Positions 6,759-15,844 of a DNA stretch of 64,000 nucleotides are shown here, one piece after another. This DNA is from Polaromonas sp. (GTDB lineage: Bacteria > Pseudomonadota > Gammaproteobacteria > Burkholderiales > Burkholderiaceae_C). The position numbers and the translations under genes are program-made. Numbering within the stretch: the stretch's first letter is position 1; the number at the start of each line of letters is the position of its first letter. The notes under the pieces were generated by a model that worked only from the letters and a program-made list of their open reading frames with translations, was not told where the DNA came from and did not search any database. Where the stretch lies: NCBI RefSeq assembly GCF_012927455.1, contig NZ_JABBPE010000017.1, positions 39,082 to 103,081 on the forward strand, written 5' to 3'.

Positions 6759-8924
6759 TCAGAGCTTGGCCAGTTCCGCCCTGACGTCATCCACGGACAA
6801 AATTTCTGACAGCACCACAGGCGCGCGGCCAGCTTTGTAAATCACATACACCGGCACGCCGTTGCGGCCCAGCTGCGTCAGCGCAGCGGTTACCGCCGGG
6901 TCGCGGCGCGTCCAGTCGGCGCGCAGCAGAGCGACCTTTTTTGTATCCATATCAGCCAGCACCGAGGCGTTGGACAGCGTGGTTTTCTTGTTGTACTGGC
7001 AGGTCACGCACCAGGCGGCGGTGAAGTCGACAAACACGCTCTGGCCCTGCGCCGTGAGCTGGTCGACGCGGCCCGGCTCCCAGGCCTGCCAGCGCTCCGA
7101 CGCGGCGACCGTCGGCAGATTTCCGGGTTTAATGACGTTCGGGCCTAAAGCCCAGAGCCCAAAGGCGCCAAGCGCTATCGAAAAAGAAGCAAGCAGGGTA
7201 CGCGCGCGGCGCGCTGTGGTGTGCAGGTTAAAGGCCCAGACCACCAGCGCCATCAGCACCAGCAGCGCCAGCAGCGCAGCTGCGCCGTCGATGCCGCTTT
7301 GCTGGCCCAGTACCCAGACCAGCCAGGCCACCGTGGCAAACATCGGGAACGCCATCAACTGCTTGAAGGTCACCATCCAGGCACCAGGGCGCGGCAAGGC
7401 GCGCGCCACGGCAGGCACCGTGCTGGCAAGCAGGAAAGGCAGCGCCATGCCGACGCCAATTGCGGCAAATACGGCCAGCGCCTGCCCCGCCGGCAGGGCT
7501 ACCGCATAACCGAGCGCCGCCCCCATGAAAGGCGCAGTGCAGGGCGAGGCAATGGCGGTTGCCAGGACGCCCGACAAGAAGGCGTTGATGGTGGGATTTT
7601 TGCTCTGCAGACCGGCCACGTTGCCGGGCAGGAAGTTGCCAAATTCAAACAGACCGGCCAGATTCAGGCCGAGCAGCGTGAACAGCGCCGCCAGTACGGC
7701 GATCACCGCCGGACTCTGCAGCTGAAAGCCCCAGCCGAGCTGGTCGCCAGCGGCGCGCAGGGCCAGCAGCAAAGCGCCCAGCGCTAAAAATGACAGCACC
7801 ACGCCGGCGCTGTACGCCAGTCCGTTCGACACGCGGGCCGCCTGGTTTTTCACATGCACAAAGCTCACCACCTTGAGCGCCAGCACCGGAAACACGCAAG
7901 GCATCAGATTCAAAATCATGCCGCCCAGCAAGGCGCCCAACAGCGCGGCCAGCAGGCCCAGCGGCGGCGCGCTGTTTTGCAGCGGGGTGGCGCCCAAAGC
8001 CGCATTGGCCTGCAAAGCCGTTGTCAGCGCTGGCGGCAGTGCAGCCACCGGGGCCACGGCCGGCCATTCGCCCTTGAACGGTGCTTCGATGCGGTAAGCG
8101 CTCTCGTTAAAAGCCACGACCAGCGGCAGCTGCGTGGGGCTTGTGCTGCGTTGACTGGACAGCGGCACCTGCGCGGTCCACAGCGCGCCTTGCCAGGCTT
8201 GCTGCCAGGGCGCTGCGGGCTCAATCACGCTGCCGGTTTCGGGGTACAGGGCAAGGGTCTTGCCCTGCAGCGCCACCGGCAGACCGGCCAGCGACACCTT
8301 CAGCGTCTTGCCGCTGGCCTCGACTTCGCTGCTGCCGCTGGGCAGGGGCTTGGGCGTGACCGCAAAGGTGGCTTGAAACGCATTGCCATGCATCGCCGTG
8401 GCGCCCTTGAGCGGAATGCTCAGCGAAAACTCGCCGTCTTGCGGGATGCAGACTTCCTTACACGTCAGCCAGGTCGCCTTCAGCTTGACGTCGAGTTGCG
8501 CGGCGGCGGAACCGCTGAAACCGGGGGCCACCGTCAGCGGCACCGGCAGCAGCACGGTGTCGCCATAACCATAGTTGGCCAGATTGCCCAAAGGGAACTT
8601 TTGCGGGGTCGGCCAGGCAATGTCGCCCGCAGTTACGCCTGCCGGAAGGGCCCATTCCAGCTGCGTGGGCAGGCCGGAATCGCCTGAGTTTTTCCAGTAG
8701 GTATGCCATCCCGGCTGGTGCGCCAGCTGCAAACCCAGCCAGACCGGTTTGCCGGCCTCTACCCCCTCGGGCGCCCAGGCCAGCAATTCAGCGCGCACCT
8801 GCTCGGTCGAGAAGACGGGGCCTTTGCTGGCGCTGTTGACCAGGTTGACTTGGGCCGAAGCCCCCGCAGACAGGGTACAAGCAGCTATTAAAAAAATAGC
8901 AGGCAAAAAACGGGAAAAATTCAT
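6759..8924 (-). CDS. dsbD: Thiol:disulfide interchange protein DsbD (ScsB-like)
   Basis: Transmembrane reductase passing electrons from cytosolic thioredoxin to periplasmic thiol proteins. About 721 aa from the ATG at 8924, which directly opens a signal peptide (FSRFLPAIFLIAACTLSAG). Order: periplasmic DsbD-N-like domain with TCKEVCIPQDG, a membrane domain with NLMPCVFPVLALK and ASPCTAPFMGAA (the two intramembrane cysteines), and a C-terminal thioredoxin domain with FTAAWCVTCQYNKK. The DNA coding the signal peptide is a copy of the dispersed palindromic repeat, and a weaker match codes the last membrane helix (see findings). No good Shine-Dalgarno was seen; a TTG 45 bp upstream is less likely. 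Confidence 0.93.
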   Translation of the reverse strand: MNFSRFLPAIFLIAACTLSAGASAQVNLVNSASKGPVFSTEQVRAELLAWAPEGVEAGKPVWLGLQLAHQPGWHTYWKNSGDSGLPTQLEWALPAGVTAGDIAWPTPQKFPLGNLANYGYGDTVLLPVPLTVAPGFSGSAAAQLDVKLKATWLTCKEVCIPQDGEFSLSIPLKGATAMHGNAFQATFAVTPKPLPSGSSEVEASGKTLKVSLAGLPVALQGKTLALYPETGSVIEPAAPWQQAWQGALWTAQVPLSSQRSTSPTQLPLVVAFNESAYRIEAPFKGEWPAVAPVAALPPALTTALQANAALGATPLQNSAPPLGLLAALLGALLGGMILNLMPCVFPVLALKVVSFVHVKNQAARVSNGLAYSAGVVLSFLALGALLLALRAAGDQLGWGFQLQSPAVIAVLAALFTLLGLNLAGLFEFGNFLPGNVAGLQSKNPTINAFLSGVLATAIASPCTAPFMGAALGYAVALPAGQALAVFAAIGVGMALPFLLASTVPAVARALPRPGAWMVTFKQLMAFPMFATVAWLVWVLGQQSGIDGAAALLALLVLMALVVWAFNLHTTARRARTLLASFSIALGAFGLWALGPNVIKPGNLPTVAASERWQAWEPGRVDQLTAQGQSVFVDFTAAWCVTCQYNKKTTLSNASVLADMDTKKVALLRADWTRRDPAVTAALTQLGRNGVPVYVIYKAGRAPVVLSEILSVDDVRAELAKL
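7141..7192. repeat. Possible diverged dispersed-repeat copy in dsbD
   Basis: Order of blocks matches the repeat (GGCCT, AGCCCA, GGCGCCAAGC, GCTAT, AGAAGCA), with several mismatches. It encodes the helix ASFSIALGAFGLWALG before the thioredoxin domain. Could be chance similarity. Confidence 0.3.
8853..8900. repeat. Dispersed palindromic repeat inside the dsbD signal-peptide codons
   Basis: On the coding strand: TGCTATTTTTTTAATAGC, then TGCTTG, TACCC and GGGGGCTTCGGCC, parallel to the free copy at 52476-52523. It encodes AIFLIAACTLSAGAS, the hydrophobic core and cleavage region of the DsbD signal peptide. Confidence 0.65.
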
Positions 8925-9056
8925 GGTGCTAGTGTGAGCGGTGGCCCCAGGTTTAGTTCCAGAGCGCAACCGGGTGCAAGGAGATGTAACAAACGTTTGG
9001 CAGTACTTCCCATTGTGCGACAGGCGCTGAAAAGACCCTAAAACCCGGCGCTGCGC

Positions 9057-9386
9057 TCAGTCTTCCTGGAGCAACGGGCTTGGCTGACTAAAAACCGTCG
9101 GCAATTTCTTGGGCGCCCTGATGCGCAGCTGTTTGTTGACGTTTTCGCGGCCAAACACCACCTCGATGTCGGCCACCGCCACGCCAAACAGCGGCGCCAG
9201 AAAGCGCAGCATGTGGTCGGTCGCCTTGCCTGCCACCGGGCTGGCGGTCACGCTGACCTTGAGCTGCGTGCCCTTGGGCTTGCCAATGCCATCGCGCGAG
9301 GCGCTCGGTTTGCCCAGAATATTGACCACCAACACCTCGCCTTCCCAGGCAAAAAAAGAATCGCCGGTGGAGTTTCTGGGCCGCAT
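9057..9386 (-). CDS. DUF167 (YggU-like) family protein
   Basis: 109 residues with the family motifs VKVSVTASPVAGKATDHMLR in near-consensus form, then FGVAVADIEVVFGRENVNKQ and the KxLRI end. Function of the family is unknown. The start at 9386 was chosen because it overlaps the stop of the upstream gene as TGATG and excludes an upstream extension that merely translates the alternative frame of that gene. This overlap suggests translational coupling to the tRNA-editing protein. Confidence 0.88.
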   Translation of the reverse strand: MRPRNSTGDSFFAWEGEVLVVNILGKPSASRDGIGKPKGTQLKVSVTASPVAGKATDHMLRFLAPLFGVAVADIEVVFGRENVNKQLRIRAPKKLPTVFSQPSPLLQED

Positions 9387-10150
9387 CAAAGGCCCCAGCC
9401 CAGCACCACGCGGCGCGTGCTCGCGCTCTTTTTCTCTATCTTGGTGACGATGACCGCACCTATTTCTGCGGTATTGGCCACATGGGTGCCGCCGCAGGGC
9501 TGGAAATCGATCATCTGCTCTCCGCCTATTCGAATGGTGCGTACCTGGCCGCTGCCGCGCGGCGGCTGCACGCTCATGCTTTTGACCAGCGCCGGATTGG
9601 CGTCCAACTCGGCGTCGCTGATGGCGCCCACTGCAACCGGATGCGCCGCAGCGACCAGGCGGGCAATGCCTGCCGTCAGCGCGTCCTTGTCCAGCGGGTC
9701 CGTCATGTTGAAGTCCAGCCGCGCATAGTCGGGCGTGATCGAGCAGCCATTGACCAACTGCGGCACCAGATGACACAGCAGGTGGGTCGTGGTGTGAAAG
9801 CGCATCAGCCGGTGCCGGCGCGCCCAGTCAATCCGGGCCGTCACTTTGTCACCCGGTTTCAGGCCGGTGCGCAGCAACTGGTCCAGCACAGAGGCCGCTG
9901 GGCCCGGAAGCTCGGGCAGATGGCAGACAGCGTCGGTGAATTTCCCCTGTTCATTCTTGCCTTTGCGCGTGTCGGCAATGGCGATCTCCCGGCCATCGGC
10001 TAGCAGCAGCCAGCCGGCATCACCGGCCTGGCCTCCGCCCAGCGGGTAAAACACCGTGCGGTCCAGCACCAGGCCGTGCTCGGTGAGCGCAATCACCGTG
10101 GCGCTGCATTCTGCGAGGTAGCCGTCTTCACGGAACAGGGTTTGCGTCAT
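9386..10150 (-). CDS. Alanyl-tRNA editing protein (AlaX-type deacylase)
   Basis: Free-standing editing domain that hydrolyses mischarged Ser- or Gly-tRNA(Ala). Of 254 residues, the N-terminal AlaRS-like part has TVFYPLGGGQAGDAG; the editing site shows the zinc ligands HTTTHLLCH (HxxxH) and later FQPCGGTHVANTAEIG (CxxxH). The ATG at 10150 (TQTLFREDG) is preferred over a start 39 bp upstream. It is divergent from the radical SAM gene with only 17 bp between starts, so their promoters must overlap or lie inside the neighbouring genes. Confidence 0.92.
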   Translation of the reverse strand: MTQTLFREDGYLAECSATVIALTEHGLVLDRTVFYPLGGGQAGDAGWLLLADGREIAIADTRKGKNEQGKFTDAVCHLPELPGPAASVLDQLLRTGLKPGDKVTARIDWARRHRLMRFHTTTHLLCHLVPQLVNGCSITPDYARLDFNMTDPLDKDALTAGIARLVAAAHPVAVGAISDAELDANPALVKSMSVQPPRGSGQVRTIRIGGEQMIDFQPCGGTHVANTAEIGAVIVTKIEKKSASTRRVVLGWGL

Positions 10151-10167
10151 GGTTTGATAATACTGGC

Positions 10168-11802
10168 ATGAATCGCCCTGCGTCTTCACCTTTGCCCGAC
10201 CCGCCTGCCGGGTCAGCGCGCATCGTGATCGCCACCCTCAACGCCAAATACATCCATGCCTCGCTGGGCCTGCGTTACCTGCTCGCCAATATGGACAAGC
10301 ATGGCGGCGCCGGCCTGCGCGCGCAGACGCAGTTGCGTGAATTCGTCATCCAGCAGCGCCCCCTGCAGATTGTTGAAGAGCTGCTGGCGCTCAAGCCGGC
10401 CGTAATCGGCCTGGGCATCTATATCTGGAACGTCGTTGAAACCACGCAGGTGGTGCGCCTGCTGAAAACACTGCGGCCCGACATCAGGATCGTGCTTGGC
10501 GGCCCCGAGGTGAGCCATGAGGTCGATCAGCAGGAAATCTGCCGGCTGGCCGACCATGTGATCACCGGCTGGGGCGATGTGAGCTTTCCCAGGCTGTGCC
10601 GGGCCTTGCTTAAATTACCAGGCGGGGGCCCCAAACCGCTGATGAAGGTGATCGCCGGCGAACAGCCCGCCCTCGAAACGCTGGTCATGCCCTACAGCGA
10701 GTACAACCAGCAAGACATCGCCAAGCGCCTGCTCTATGTCGAGGCCTCGCGCGGCTGCCCGTTCAAGTGCGAGTTTTGCCTGAGTTCGCTCGACAAGACC
10801 GCCTGGGCTTTTGAGCTGGACCTGTTCATGGCCGAGATGGACGCGCTGTACCGGCGCGGCGCGCGTAACTTCAAGTTCGTCGACCGCACCTTCAATCTGA
10901 AAGTTGACCATTCGGTGCGCATCCTGCAGTTTTTCCTGGACCGCATGGCGCCCGATTTATTCGTGCATTTTGAAGTCGTGCCCGACAGCCTGCCGGAGCG
11001 CCTGAAAGAACTGATCACGCAGTTCCCGGCCGGTTCGCTGCAGTTTGAAGTTGGCGTCCAGAGCTTCAACCCCGAGGTTCAGCAACGCATCTCACGCAAA
11101 CAGGACAACGCCAAGACCGCTGAAAATCTGCGCTGGCTGGTGAGTAAAAGCCAGGCCCATGTGCACGCCGACCTGGTTTTCGGCCTGCCGGGTGAAACGC
11201 TGGAAAGCTTTGCCGACGGTTTTGACCGGCTATACGCGCTCGGCCCGCACGAAATTCAGTTCGGCATCCTGAAGCGCCTGCGGGGCACACCGATCACGCG
11301 GCACACGGCCGGTTTTGCCATGGCCTACGACCCGCAAACGCCGTACACGATTCTTCAAAACTCGACGATTGACTTTTCCACCATGCAGCGCATCCAGCGC
11401 TTTGCGCGCTTCTGGGAAATGGTCGCCAACTCGGGGCGATTTGCCCTGAGCCTGAAGCTGCTGTTGGCACCTGCTTCGGCCTTCAATCACTTTCTGAATT
11501 TCAGCGACTGGCTGTGGCAAACCACCGGCAAGACGCATGAGTTTGCACTGGAAAAACTGGTGGACCTGCTGCATGCGCACCTCACCGAGGTGCGCGGCTT
11601 GCAGGCTGACACTGTGCGCGCCGCCTTGCTGGCGGATTACCGCGCCAGCGGTGCGCGGGGACGGCCGCAATCTCTGGCGGCGCTGTTCAGTGCGCAGGCC
11701 AAGCCACCGATGGGCGCGCAAGAGAACAGGCGTGCCGAGCGGCAGCTCAGGCACCTCAGCCAGCACCGCGACGAGATTCAAAAGGCCGCTGCGGCGGCAT
11801 GA
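10168..11802 (+). CDS. B12-binding radical SAM protein (DUF4080 type)
   Basis: 544 residues. The N-terminal third is a cobalamin-binding-like Rossmann domain (IVIATLNAKYIHASLGLRYL, then VLGGPEVSHEV). The radical SAM core begins with SRGCPFKCEFCLSS, giving the CxxxCxxC cluster site at about residues 195-202, followed by FKFVDRTFNL. The C-terminal part matches the DUF4080 arrangement as I know it. Substrate unknown. It starts 17 bp from the divergent editing-protein gene and is followed by dispersed-repeat copies. Confidence 0.88.
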   Translation: MNRPASSPLPDPPAGSARIVIATLNAKYIHASLGLRYLLANMDKHGGAGLRAQTQLREFVIQQRPLQIVEELLALKPAVIGLGIYIWNVVETTQVVRLLKTLRPDIRIVLGGPEVSHEVDQQEICRLADHVITGWGDVSFPRLCRALLKLPGGGPKPLMKVIAGEQPALETLVMPYSEYNQQDIAKRLLYVEASRGCPFKCEFCLSSLDKTAWAFELDLFMAEMDALYRRGARNFKFVDRTFNLKVDHSVRILQFFLDRMAPDLFVHFEVVPDSLPERLKELITQFPAGSLQFEVGVQSFNPEVQQRISRKQDNAKTAENLRWLVSKSQAHVHADLVFGLPGETLESFADGFDRLYALGPHEIQFGILKRLRGTPITRHTAGFAMAYDPQTPYTILQNSTIDFSTMQRIQRFARFWEMVANSGRFALSLKLLLAPASAFNHFLNFSDWLWQTTGKTHEFALEKLVDLLHAHLTEVRGLQADTVRAALLADYRASGARGRPQSLAALFSAQAKPPMGAQENRRAERQLRHLSQHRDEIQKAAAAA

Positions 11803-11862
11803 AGCCGCTGGCCTAAAGCTGCTAACGACAGTCAAGGCCAAGCTCGTTTGGATATCAAATAG

Positions 11863-11910
11863 ACCTGCAGCCCATATAAAACGTGCGCCAATAGCTATCA
11901 AAATGATAGT
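11863..11910. repeat. Dispersed palindromic repeat
   Basis: Blocks ACCTGCAGCCCAT, then GTGCGCCAATAGCTAT, then GATAGT. Forward orientation, between the radical SAM and creatininase genes. A second partial copy (AGCCAATGTGCGCC, CCGCTATTTC) follows immediately at 11915-11940, making a tandem arrangement. Confidence 0.75.
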
Positions 11911-11968
11911 ATTTAGCCAATGTGCGCCAGCCGCTATTTCACCCCATCAACAGGTTCAAAATACGCCC

Positions 11969-12811
11969 ATGAACTCTTCAACGCTACGCGCGCCGCGCTT
12001 TTGGGCTGACCTGAAAAGCCCTGACTTCGCAGCCCTTGACCTGGCCCGCTGTATCGCCGTGCTGCCCGTTGCGGCGATTGAGCAGCACGGCCCGCACTTG
12101 CCGCTCAACGTCGATGCCACGCTGGTCGATGGTGTGATCGCCGCCGCTTTGCCGCATTTGCCGGCCGCGCTGCCGCTGCTGTTTTTGCCGACGCAGGCGA
12201 TTGGCTTAAGCCCCGAACACGCGCGCTTTGCCGGCACCCTCACGCTCAAGGCCAGCACGGTGATCAATCTGTGGACGGAAATTGCTGAATCGGTCGCGCT
12301 GACCGGTATCAAAAAACTGGTGCTGCTCAACGCGCACGGCGGCAACGTCGGGCTGCTCGATGTGGTGGCGCGTGACCTACGCGCGCGCCTGGGCCTGCTG
12401 GTGTACAGCGTCAATTCGTTCAACCTGCCGTTGAATGGCGAAGGCGGCGCGTCGGTCACTGACCGCTTCAGCGCGCACGAGCAGCGCTTCGGAATTCATG
12501 CCGGCGAGATCGAAACCTCGCTAATGCTGGCGCTTAAGCCCGAGCAGGTTGACATGGCCAAGGCGCAGAATTTTCATTCCAGCTCGCAAGACCGGGCCGA
12601 AAAATTCAGCATTCTGGGCGACGGCCGCAGCGCCAAGATGGGCTGGCAAATGCAGGACTACAACGCGCACGGCGCGGTCGGTAACGCGGCGGCAGCAACT
12701 GCGGAAAAAGGCCATGCGCTGCTGGCCGCAATGGGCCGCAGCCTGGCGCAATTGCTGAGCGAAATCGACCAGCTGCCGCCCGACACGCTGCGCAGCGCCA
12801 CGGCGATTTAA
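11969..12811 (+). CDS. Creatininase-family amidohydrolase
   Basis: 280 residues. Metal-binding pattern of the family is intact: PVAAIEQHGPHLPLNVDATL (Glu, His, Asp), LNAHGGN, and HAGEIETS (Glu). Family members cleave small amides such as creatinine or act on peptide or cofactor precursors (MftE). No signal peptide, so cytosolic. The ATG at 11969 is chosen because everything upstream in the frame is repeat DNA or the end of the previous gene. Substrate not predictable. Confidence 0.88.
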   Translation: MNSSTLRAPRFWADLKSPDFAALDLARCIAVLPVAAIEQHGPHLPLNVDATLVDGVIAAALPHLPAALPLLFLPTQAIGLSPEHARFAGTLTLKASTVINLWTEIAESVALTGIKKLVLLNAHGGNVGLLDVVARDLRARLGLLVYSVNSFNLPLNGEGGASVTDRFSAHEQRFGIHAGEIETSLMLALKPEQVDMAKAQNFHSSSQDRAEKFSILGDGRSAKMGWQMQDYNAHGAVGNAAAATAEKGHALLAAMGRSLAQLLSEIDQLPPDTLRSATAI

Positions 12812-12917
12812 GATTGCTACGCGGCGTTCGCGATGGCGTGCAGGTGTTGCTTTTGTTTACCCGCGTTGCTTTGAGTCAGGGGTAATATCCGGCTTCCCAC
12901 CCTCACAGGAGCGCCTC

Positions 12918-13412
12918 ATGGGCTTACTCGATCTGCTGCAACAAGCCCTCGGTGGCAATGCCGAAAAACATTTCGACGCGGTGGCGCAGCAAGCGCCGCC
13001 CGACCAGCTCGGTGCCGGCTTGGCCGAGGCGATGCGGTCCAAGGAAACGCCGCCATTTGGCAGCATGGTGTCCCAGATGTTCGGCCAGTCGTCGCCCACG
13101 CAGCAAGCCGGCGTGCTGAACCAGATTCTGGCGGCGCTGGGACCCGCGGCGGCGACCGCGCTGGCGAGTGGCGCGCTGGGCCGGGTGCTGGCGCCCGGCC
13201 AGTCGCAGCTCACGCCTGAGCAGGCGGCACAAGTCTCGCCCGATCAGGTCAGCGAAATTGCCACCCAGGCCGAGCAGGCGCAGCCCGGCGTGGTCGATCA
13301 GGTCAGCCAGTTTTATGCCCAGCATTCGGGGCTGATCAAGGTGTTGGGCGGCGCTGCCCTGGCCATTGCGATGGCCAAAATGAAGAACAACCTGGACCGG
13401 GGCCAAGCTTGA
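12918..13412 (+). CDS. DUF937 (YidB-like) protein
   Basis: 164 residues starting GLLDLLQQALGG, typical of DUF937. The middle has the VSQMFGQSSPTQQAGVLNQIL pattern; the C-terminal third is Gln/Ala-rich and ends in a short hydrophobic helix (IKVLGGAALAIAMAKM). CACAGGAGCGCCTC precedes the ATG at 12918, giving an AGGAG ribosome site. Function unknown; relatives are small cytosolic or membrane-associated proteins. Stands alone between the creatininase and sugar dehydrogenase genes. Confidence 0.82.
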   Translation: MGLLDLLQQALGGNAEKHFDAVAQQAPPDQLGAGLAEAMRSKETPPFGSMVSQMFGQSSPTQQAGVLNQILAALGPAAATALASGALGRVLAPGQSQLTPEQAAQVSPDQVSEIATQAEQAQPGVVDQVSQFYAQHSGLIKVLGGAALAIAMAKMKNNLDRGQA

Positions 13413-13589
13413 AAGCGTCAGCGGACGTTCAATAAGCGCTGCTGGCACATTGTTGGAGGTGCTTGGCGGTCCCCGCCCACGCCGCGCCACGGACTTGGCT
13501 TACACTCCGCAGTCGCGCGGGGCTGGCATAGTGACTCTAAAGGTTTGCAGTTTGATTGCACGCCTGCAACCTTCTGGAGGACTCTTGCC

Positions 13590-14942
13590 ATGCGCTTTGA
13601 CGATTTCCATGTGAACCGACGGCTTACTGCAGTCGCATGTCTGGCCTTTTTTGGCGCTGTACTGGGGGGCTTGGCCGGCTGCGGTGACCGCGCCACGCTT
13701 GTGCCCACTGCAGGCATGGGCGCGACGCCGACGCTGCCCCAGCCCAAGAGCAGTTTGATTCCAACCGTTGACATCGCCCCCGCCATAGGCTGGTCCGACG
13801 GTGTCATGCCGACCGCCATGGCGGGCCTGAGCGTCACGGCGCTGGCAACCGGGCTGGCACACCCGCGCTGGGTCTATGTGCTGCCCAACGGTGACGTGCT
13901 GGTGGCTGAAACCAACGCACCGCCCAAGCCAGAAGACGGCAAAGGCATCAAGGGCTGGTTCATGAAAAAAGCCATGGCCAAAGCCGGTGCTGGCGTGCCA
14001 TCGGCCAACCGCATCACGCTGCTGCGCGATGCCGATGGCGACGGCAAGGCAGAGATCCGCACGGTGTTTCTGCAAAACCTGAGCTCGCCTTTCGGCATGA
14101 CCTTGGTCGGCAATGATTTGTACGTTGCCAATTCCGACTCGCTGGTGCGCTTCCCTTACCAGAGCGGGCAGACCAGCATCAGTGCCGCCCCGGTCAAGGT
14201 GCTCGATTTGCCAGCCGGCCCGATCAACCACCACTGGACCAAAAACGTCATCGCCAGCCGCGACGGCACAAAGCTCTATGTCACCGTCGGCTCCAACAGC
14301 AACGTCGGTGAGCGTGGCGCCGACGCCGAGGTGGGCCGTGCCGCGATCTGGGAGGTCGATGCCAAAAGCGGCACGCACCGGGTCTTTGCCAGCGGGCTGC
14401 GCAACCCGAACGGCATGGGCTGGGCACCTGGAACCGATGTGCTCTGGACGGTGGCGAACGAACGCGACGAGATCGGCAGCGACCTGGTGCCCGACTATTT
14501 GACCTCGGTGAAGGACGGCGCTTTCTACGGCTGGCCCTACAGCTATTACGGACAAAACGTTGATGTGCGCGTCAAGCCGCCGCAGCCCGACCTGGTGGCC
14601 AAGGCGATTGCGCCCGACTACGCCCTGGGCTCACACGTCGCGGCGCTGGGCATGACGTTTTCCGAAGGCAATGCCCTGCCGCCAGCCTTGGCCAGCGGCG
14701 TGTTTGTGGGCGAACACGGCTCATGGAACCGCAAGCCGCAAAGCGGCTACAAGGTTGTCTTCGTGCCCTTTGCCGGGGGCAAGCCAGCGGGCTTGCCGGT
14801 CGATGTGCTGACGGGCTTTTTGAACGCCGACGGCAAGGCGCAGGGCCGACCAGTGGGCGTGGCGATCGACAAACGCGGCGCGCTGCTGGTGGCCGACGAT
14901 GTCGGCAACGCGGTCTGGCGCGTCAGCGGCGCGGCCAAATGA
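13590..14942 (+). CDS. PQQ-dependent sugar dehydrogenase-like lipoprotein (sorbosone dehydrogenase family)
   Basis: 450 residues from the ATG at 13590, which has GGAGG nine bases upstream. The signal peptide ends in the lipobox LAGC, so a periplasmic lipoprotein is expected. The rest is a six-bladed beta-propeller of the soluble glucose/L-sorbosone dehydrogenase type: [47 protein letters not shown] and [11 protein letters not shown] are family motifs. Known members oxidise aldoses with PQQ and calcium. The real substrate is unknown, and no PQQ synthesis genes are in the window. Confidence 0.88.
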   Translation: MRFDDFHVNRRLTAVACLAFFGAVLGGLAGCGDRATLVPTAGMGATPTLPQPKSSLIPTVDIAPAIGWSDGVMPTAMAGLSVTALATGLAHPRWVYVLPNGDVLVAETNAPPKPEDGKGIKGWFMKKAMAKAGAGVPSANRITLLRDADGDGKAEIRTVFLQNLSSPFGMTLVGNDLYVANSDSLVRFPYQSGQTSISAAPVKVLDLPAGPINHHWTKNVIASRDGTKLYVTVGSNSNVGERGADAEVGRAAIWEVDAKSGTHRVFASGLRNPNGMGWAPGTDVLWTVANERDEIGSDLVPDYLTSVKDGAFYGWPYSYYGQNVDVRVKPPQPDLVAKAIAPDYALGSHVAALGMTFSEGNALPPALASGVFVGEHGSWNRKPQSGYKVVFVPFAGGKPAGLPVDVLTGFLNADGKAQGRPVGVAIDKRGALLVADDVGNAVWRVSGAAK

Positions 14943-14981
14943 GCGGGGCCGGTCGATCAGCCTTAATTTTTGGGTAAAAAA

Positions 14982-15030
14982 GGCCTGTAGAGCGTGTATA
15001 GAGGGCGCGTGCAGCTATTAAATTAATAGC
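14982..15030. repeat. Dispersed palindromic repeat
   Basis: GGCCTGTAGAGCGTG, GGGCGCGTGCAGCTATT, AATAGC. Forward orientation, between two convergent genes. Confidence 0.8.
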
Positions 15031-15064
15031 GCTCTGAGACAGCGTCATCGCTGCTGCAATGCTT

Positions 15065-15808
15065 TTAAAACTCGTACTCGGTCTGCAGCCGCAGCGTCGT
15101 CCTTGGCGACGCATCGTTGGTGCCAAACAGGATCGCCGCGTTGTATTTGATGGCCTGTTTGCCGGAAAGCCTGATTTTGCCGAAGATCGCCGGACCAAAC
15201 TTGTGTTCCTGTTCGGACGACGGCGCCCACTTGTTCCAGCGGCCCAGCGAGCCGAAGCCCTGCACGCCCCATTCGAATTGTTCGGAGGCACGGTATTTTA
15301 GTTGCACTTGGTAATGCAGTTCGGTCTCGAAGGGCTCGCTGGCGCGCACATGCTTTTGCAACAGCAGGTTCAAATTGCCTTGAATGGCACCCCACTCGGC
15401 CTGCAACAGCGGACCATAGGTGAGCTCATAACCCTCAGATCGATCTTTGGGGCGCTCTACCTCCAGCAAAAAGCCGACATCCACCGGGTACTTGCCGGTT
15501 TCGGTCAATTGAAAGCGGTTTTCCCATTCCACCGCGTCGAAAGAACTGGACTGGCCGGGCTCGCGTTTCCACTTGGCGGAGATCTCTGTAGCCCACCATG
15601 CATTCACGCCCAGGCCAAAACCGAGTGAGGTGGCGTAGCCGCTGGATTGGTCTTTGTGCTTGTCAAAGCCCAGGGTAAAGTCGATTTCCTTTTCGCCCTG
15701 CTCAACAATCGGGCTGAGCACGTACTCGTTGGGGCCGGCGTGCGCCATGACGGTTAAAAGCAAGGGGCATAGGGCGACCAGCACCCTCGCCGATGTGGCG
15801 ATTTGCAT
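15065..15808 (-). CDS. Putative outer-membrane protein of the iron-uptake operon
   Basis: 247 residues with a clear signal peptide (cleavage near AHA-GPNEY). The mature part alternates hydrophobic and polar residues, is rich in Tyr, Trp and Gly, and ends in LRLQTEYEF, a terminal Phe as in outer-membrane beta-barrels. I do not know a named family. It is the third gene of the cupredoxin-FTR1 operon (36 bp after the permease gene), so a role in iron entry or in anchoring the uptake complex is inferred from context only. Confidence 0.72.
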   Translation of the reverse strand: MQIATSARVLVALCPLLLTVMAHAGPNEYVLSPIVEQGEKEIDFTLGFDKHKDQSSGYATSLGFGLGVNAWWATEISAKWKREPGQSSSFDAVEWENRFQLTETGKYPVDVGFLLEVERPKDRSEGYELTYGPLLQAEWGAIQGNLNLLLQKHVRASEPFETELHYQVQLKYRASEQFEWGVQGFGSLGRWNKWAPSSEQEHKFGPAIFGKIRLSGKQAIKYNAAILFGTNDASPRTTLRLQTEYEF

Positions 15809-15844
15809 AATAAAACTCCGGGGAAGGTTAAAGAAAAACGAGGT

